DNA of 64,000 nucleotides from Isoetes taiwanensis (Eukaryota > Streptophyta > Lycopodiopsida > Isoetales > Isoetaceae), in the NCBI GenBank assembly GCA_021234155.1, contig JAJEKV010000145.1, positions 558,001 to 622,000 on the forward strand. The letters are read 5' to 3'. A program made the position numbers and the translations under genes. Numbering within the stretch: position 1 is the stretch's first letter; each line of letters opens with the position of its first letter. Shown here in pieces: positions 63,993-64,000 of this stretch. The notes under the pieces are model-generated. The model saw only the letters and a program-made list of their open reading frames with translations, had not been told where the DNA came from and searched no databases.

Positions 63993-64000
63993 TATATCAT

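Larger units (their letters stand above)
61030..64000 (-). mobile_element. LINE family A copy 4, runs off the right edge
   Basis: The 3' end is at the left: a gaatgaatgagaatgattttttt tail (61045-61069), tatcgtccactgaggccaatcggcctatgggaccc, the hairpin motif (61138-61181), then ORF2 C-terminus, RT and endonuclease toward the right edge. ORF1, if present, is outside. It has inserted at the end of the copia fragment. Confidence 0.9.

Noticed and set aside
1-64000. CRISPR arrays, bacterial operons, rRNA genes
   Set aside because: No regularly spaced repeats with unique spacers, no prokaryotic gene arrangement and no rRNA core sequence were seen; direct repeats found are tandem duplications or transposon parts.

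Overview
The window looks like plant nuclear DNA, most likely from a large, repeat-rich non-seed vascular plant such as a fern. That assignment is inference. The evidence is spliced genes with GT-AG introns that encode plant-type proteins, long AT-rich introns and spacers, a plant chromovirus and a plant Ty1/copia element, L1-type poly(A)-tailed fragments, and several LINEs with a C-terminal zinc-finger tail that are unlike the usual seed-plant L1 and RTE families. There is no bacterial gene, operon or CRISPR array.

Layout. 1-4.8 kb: a decayed Ty3/gypsy chromovirus, cut by the window edge. 4.8-6.4 kb: a 5'-truncated minus-strand LINE ('family A') and a MITE. 6.4-9.6 kb: non-coding, with a possible Helitron 3' terminus and microsatellites. 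9.7-15.1 kb: two plus-strand LINEs of 'family B'; the second carries ORF1, endonuclease, RT and zinc-finger tail and has a 384-bp poly(A) insertion. 15.1-17.7 kb: a duplicated repeat unit with a nested LINE-A 3' end. 17.9-27.6 kb: mostly non-coding, with a broken filament-like plant protein (FPP) 5' end, a fibronectin-III exon, a minisatellite, three tandem hairpins, a four-unit tRNA-like array and ACGTCGC-rich repeat ends. 27.6-29.6 kb: an intact nine-exon PASTICCINO2-like 3-hydroxyacyl-CoA dehydratase gene on the minus strand, whose 221 codons I could follow exon by exon. 32.0-34.3 kb: a third LINE-B copy with clear target-site duplications. 34.5-58.8 kb: minus-strand exons of a telomere-repeat-binding-factor-like (TRFL) Myb gene, with the first four exons at 57.5-58.8 kb and a typical C-terminal exon at 34.5 kb. 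If they belong together, one intron of about 23 kb holds an ORF1-only L1 derivative with two further insertions inside it, a foldback element, an intact-ended copia element, a 4.8-kb LINE A and an unrecognised plus-strand host gene. 59.6-64 kb: a degraded copia fragment and another long LINE A that runs off the right edge.

How it fits together. The host content is small: PAS2 for very-long-chain fatty-acid elongation, the TRFL gene (frameshifted in its Myb exon), one unrecognised gene, and fragments of FPP and FN3 genes. Most of the rest is layered transposon history, and the insertion order can often be read from target-site duplications. The six LINE-A 3' ends share a hairpin-forming motif, which is the most coherent possibly undescribed signal in the window.
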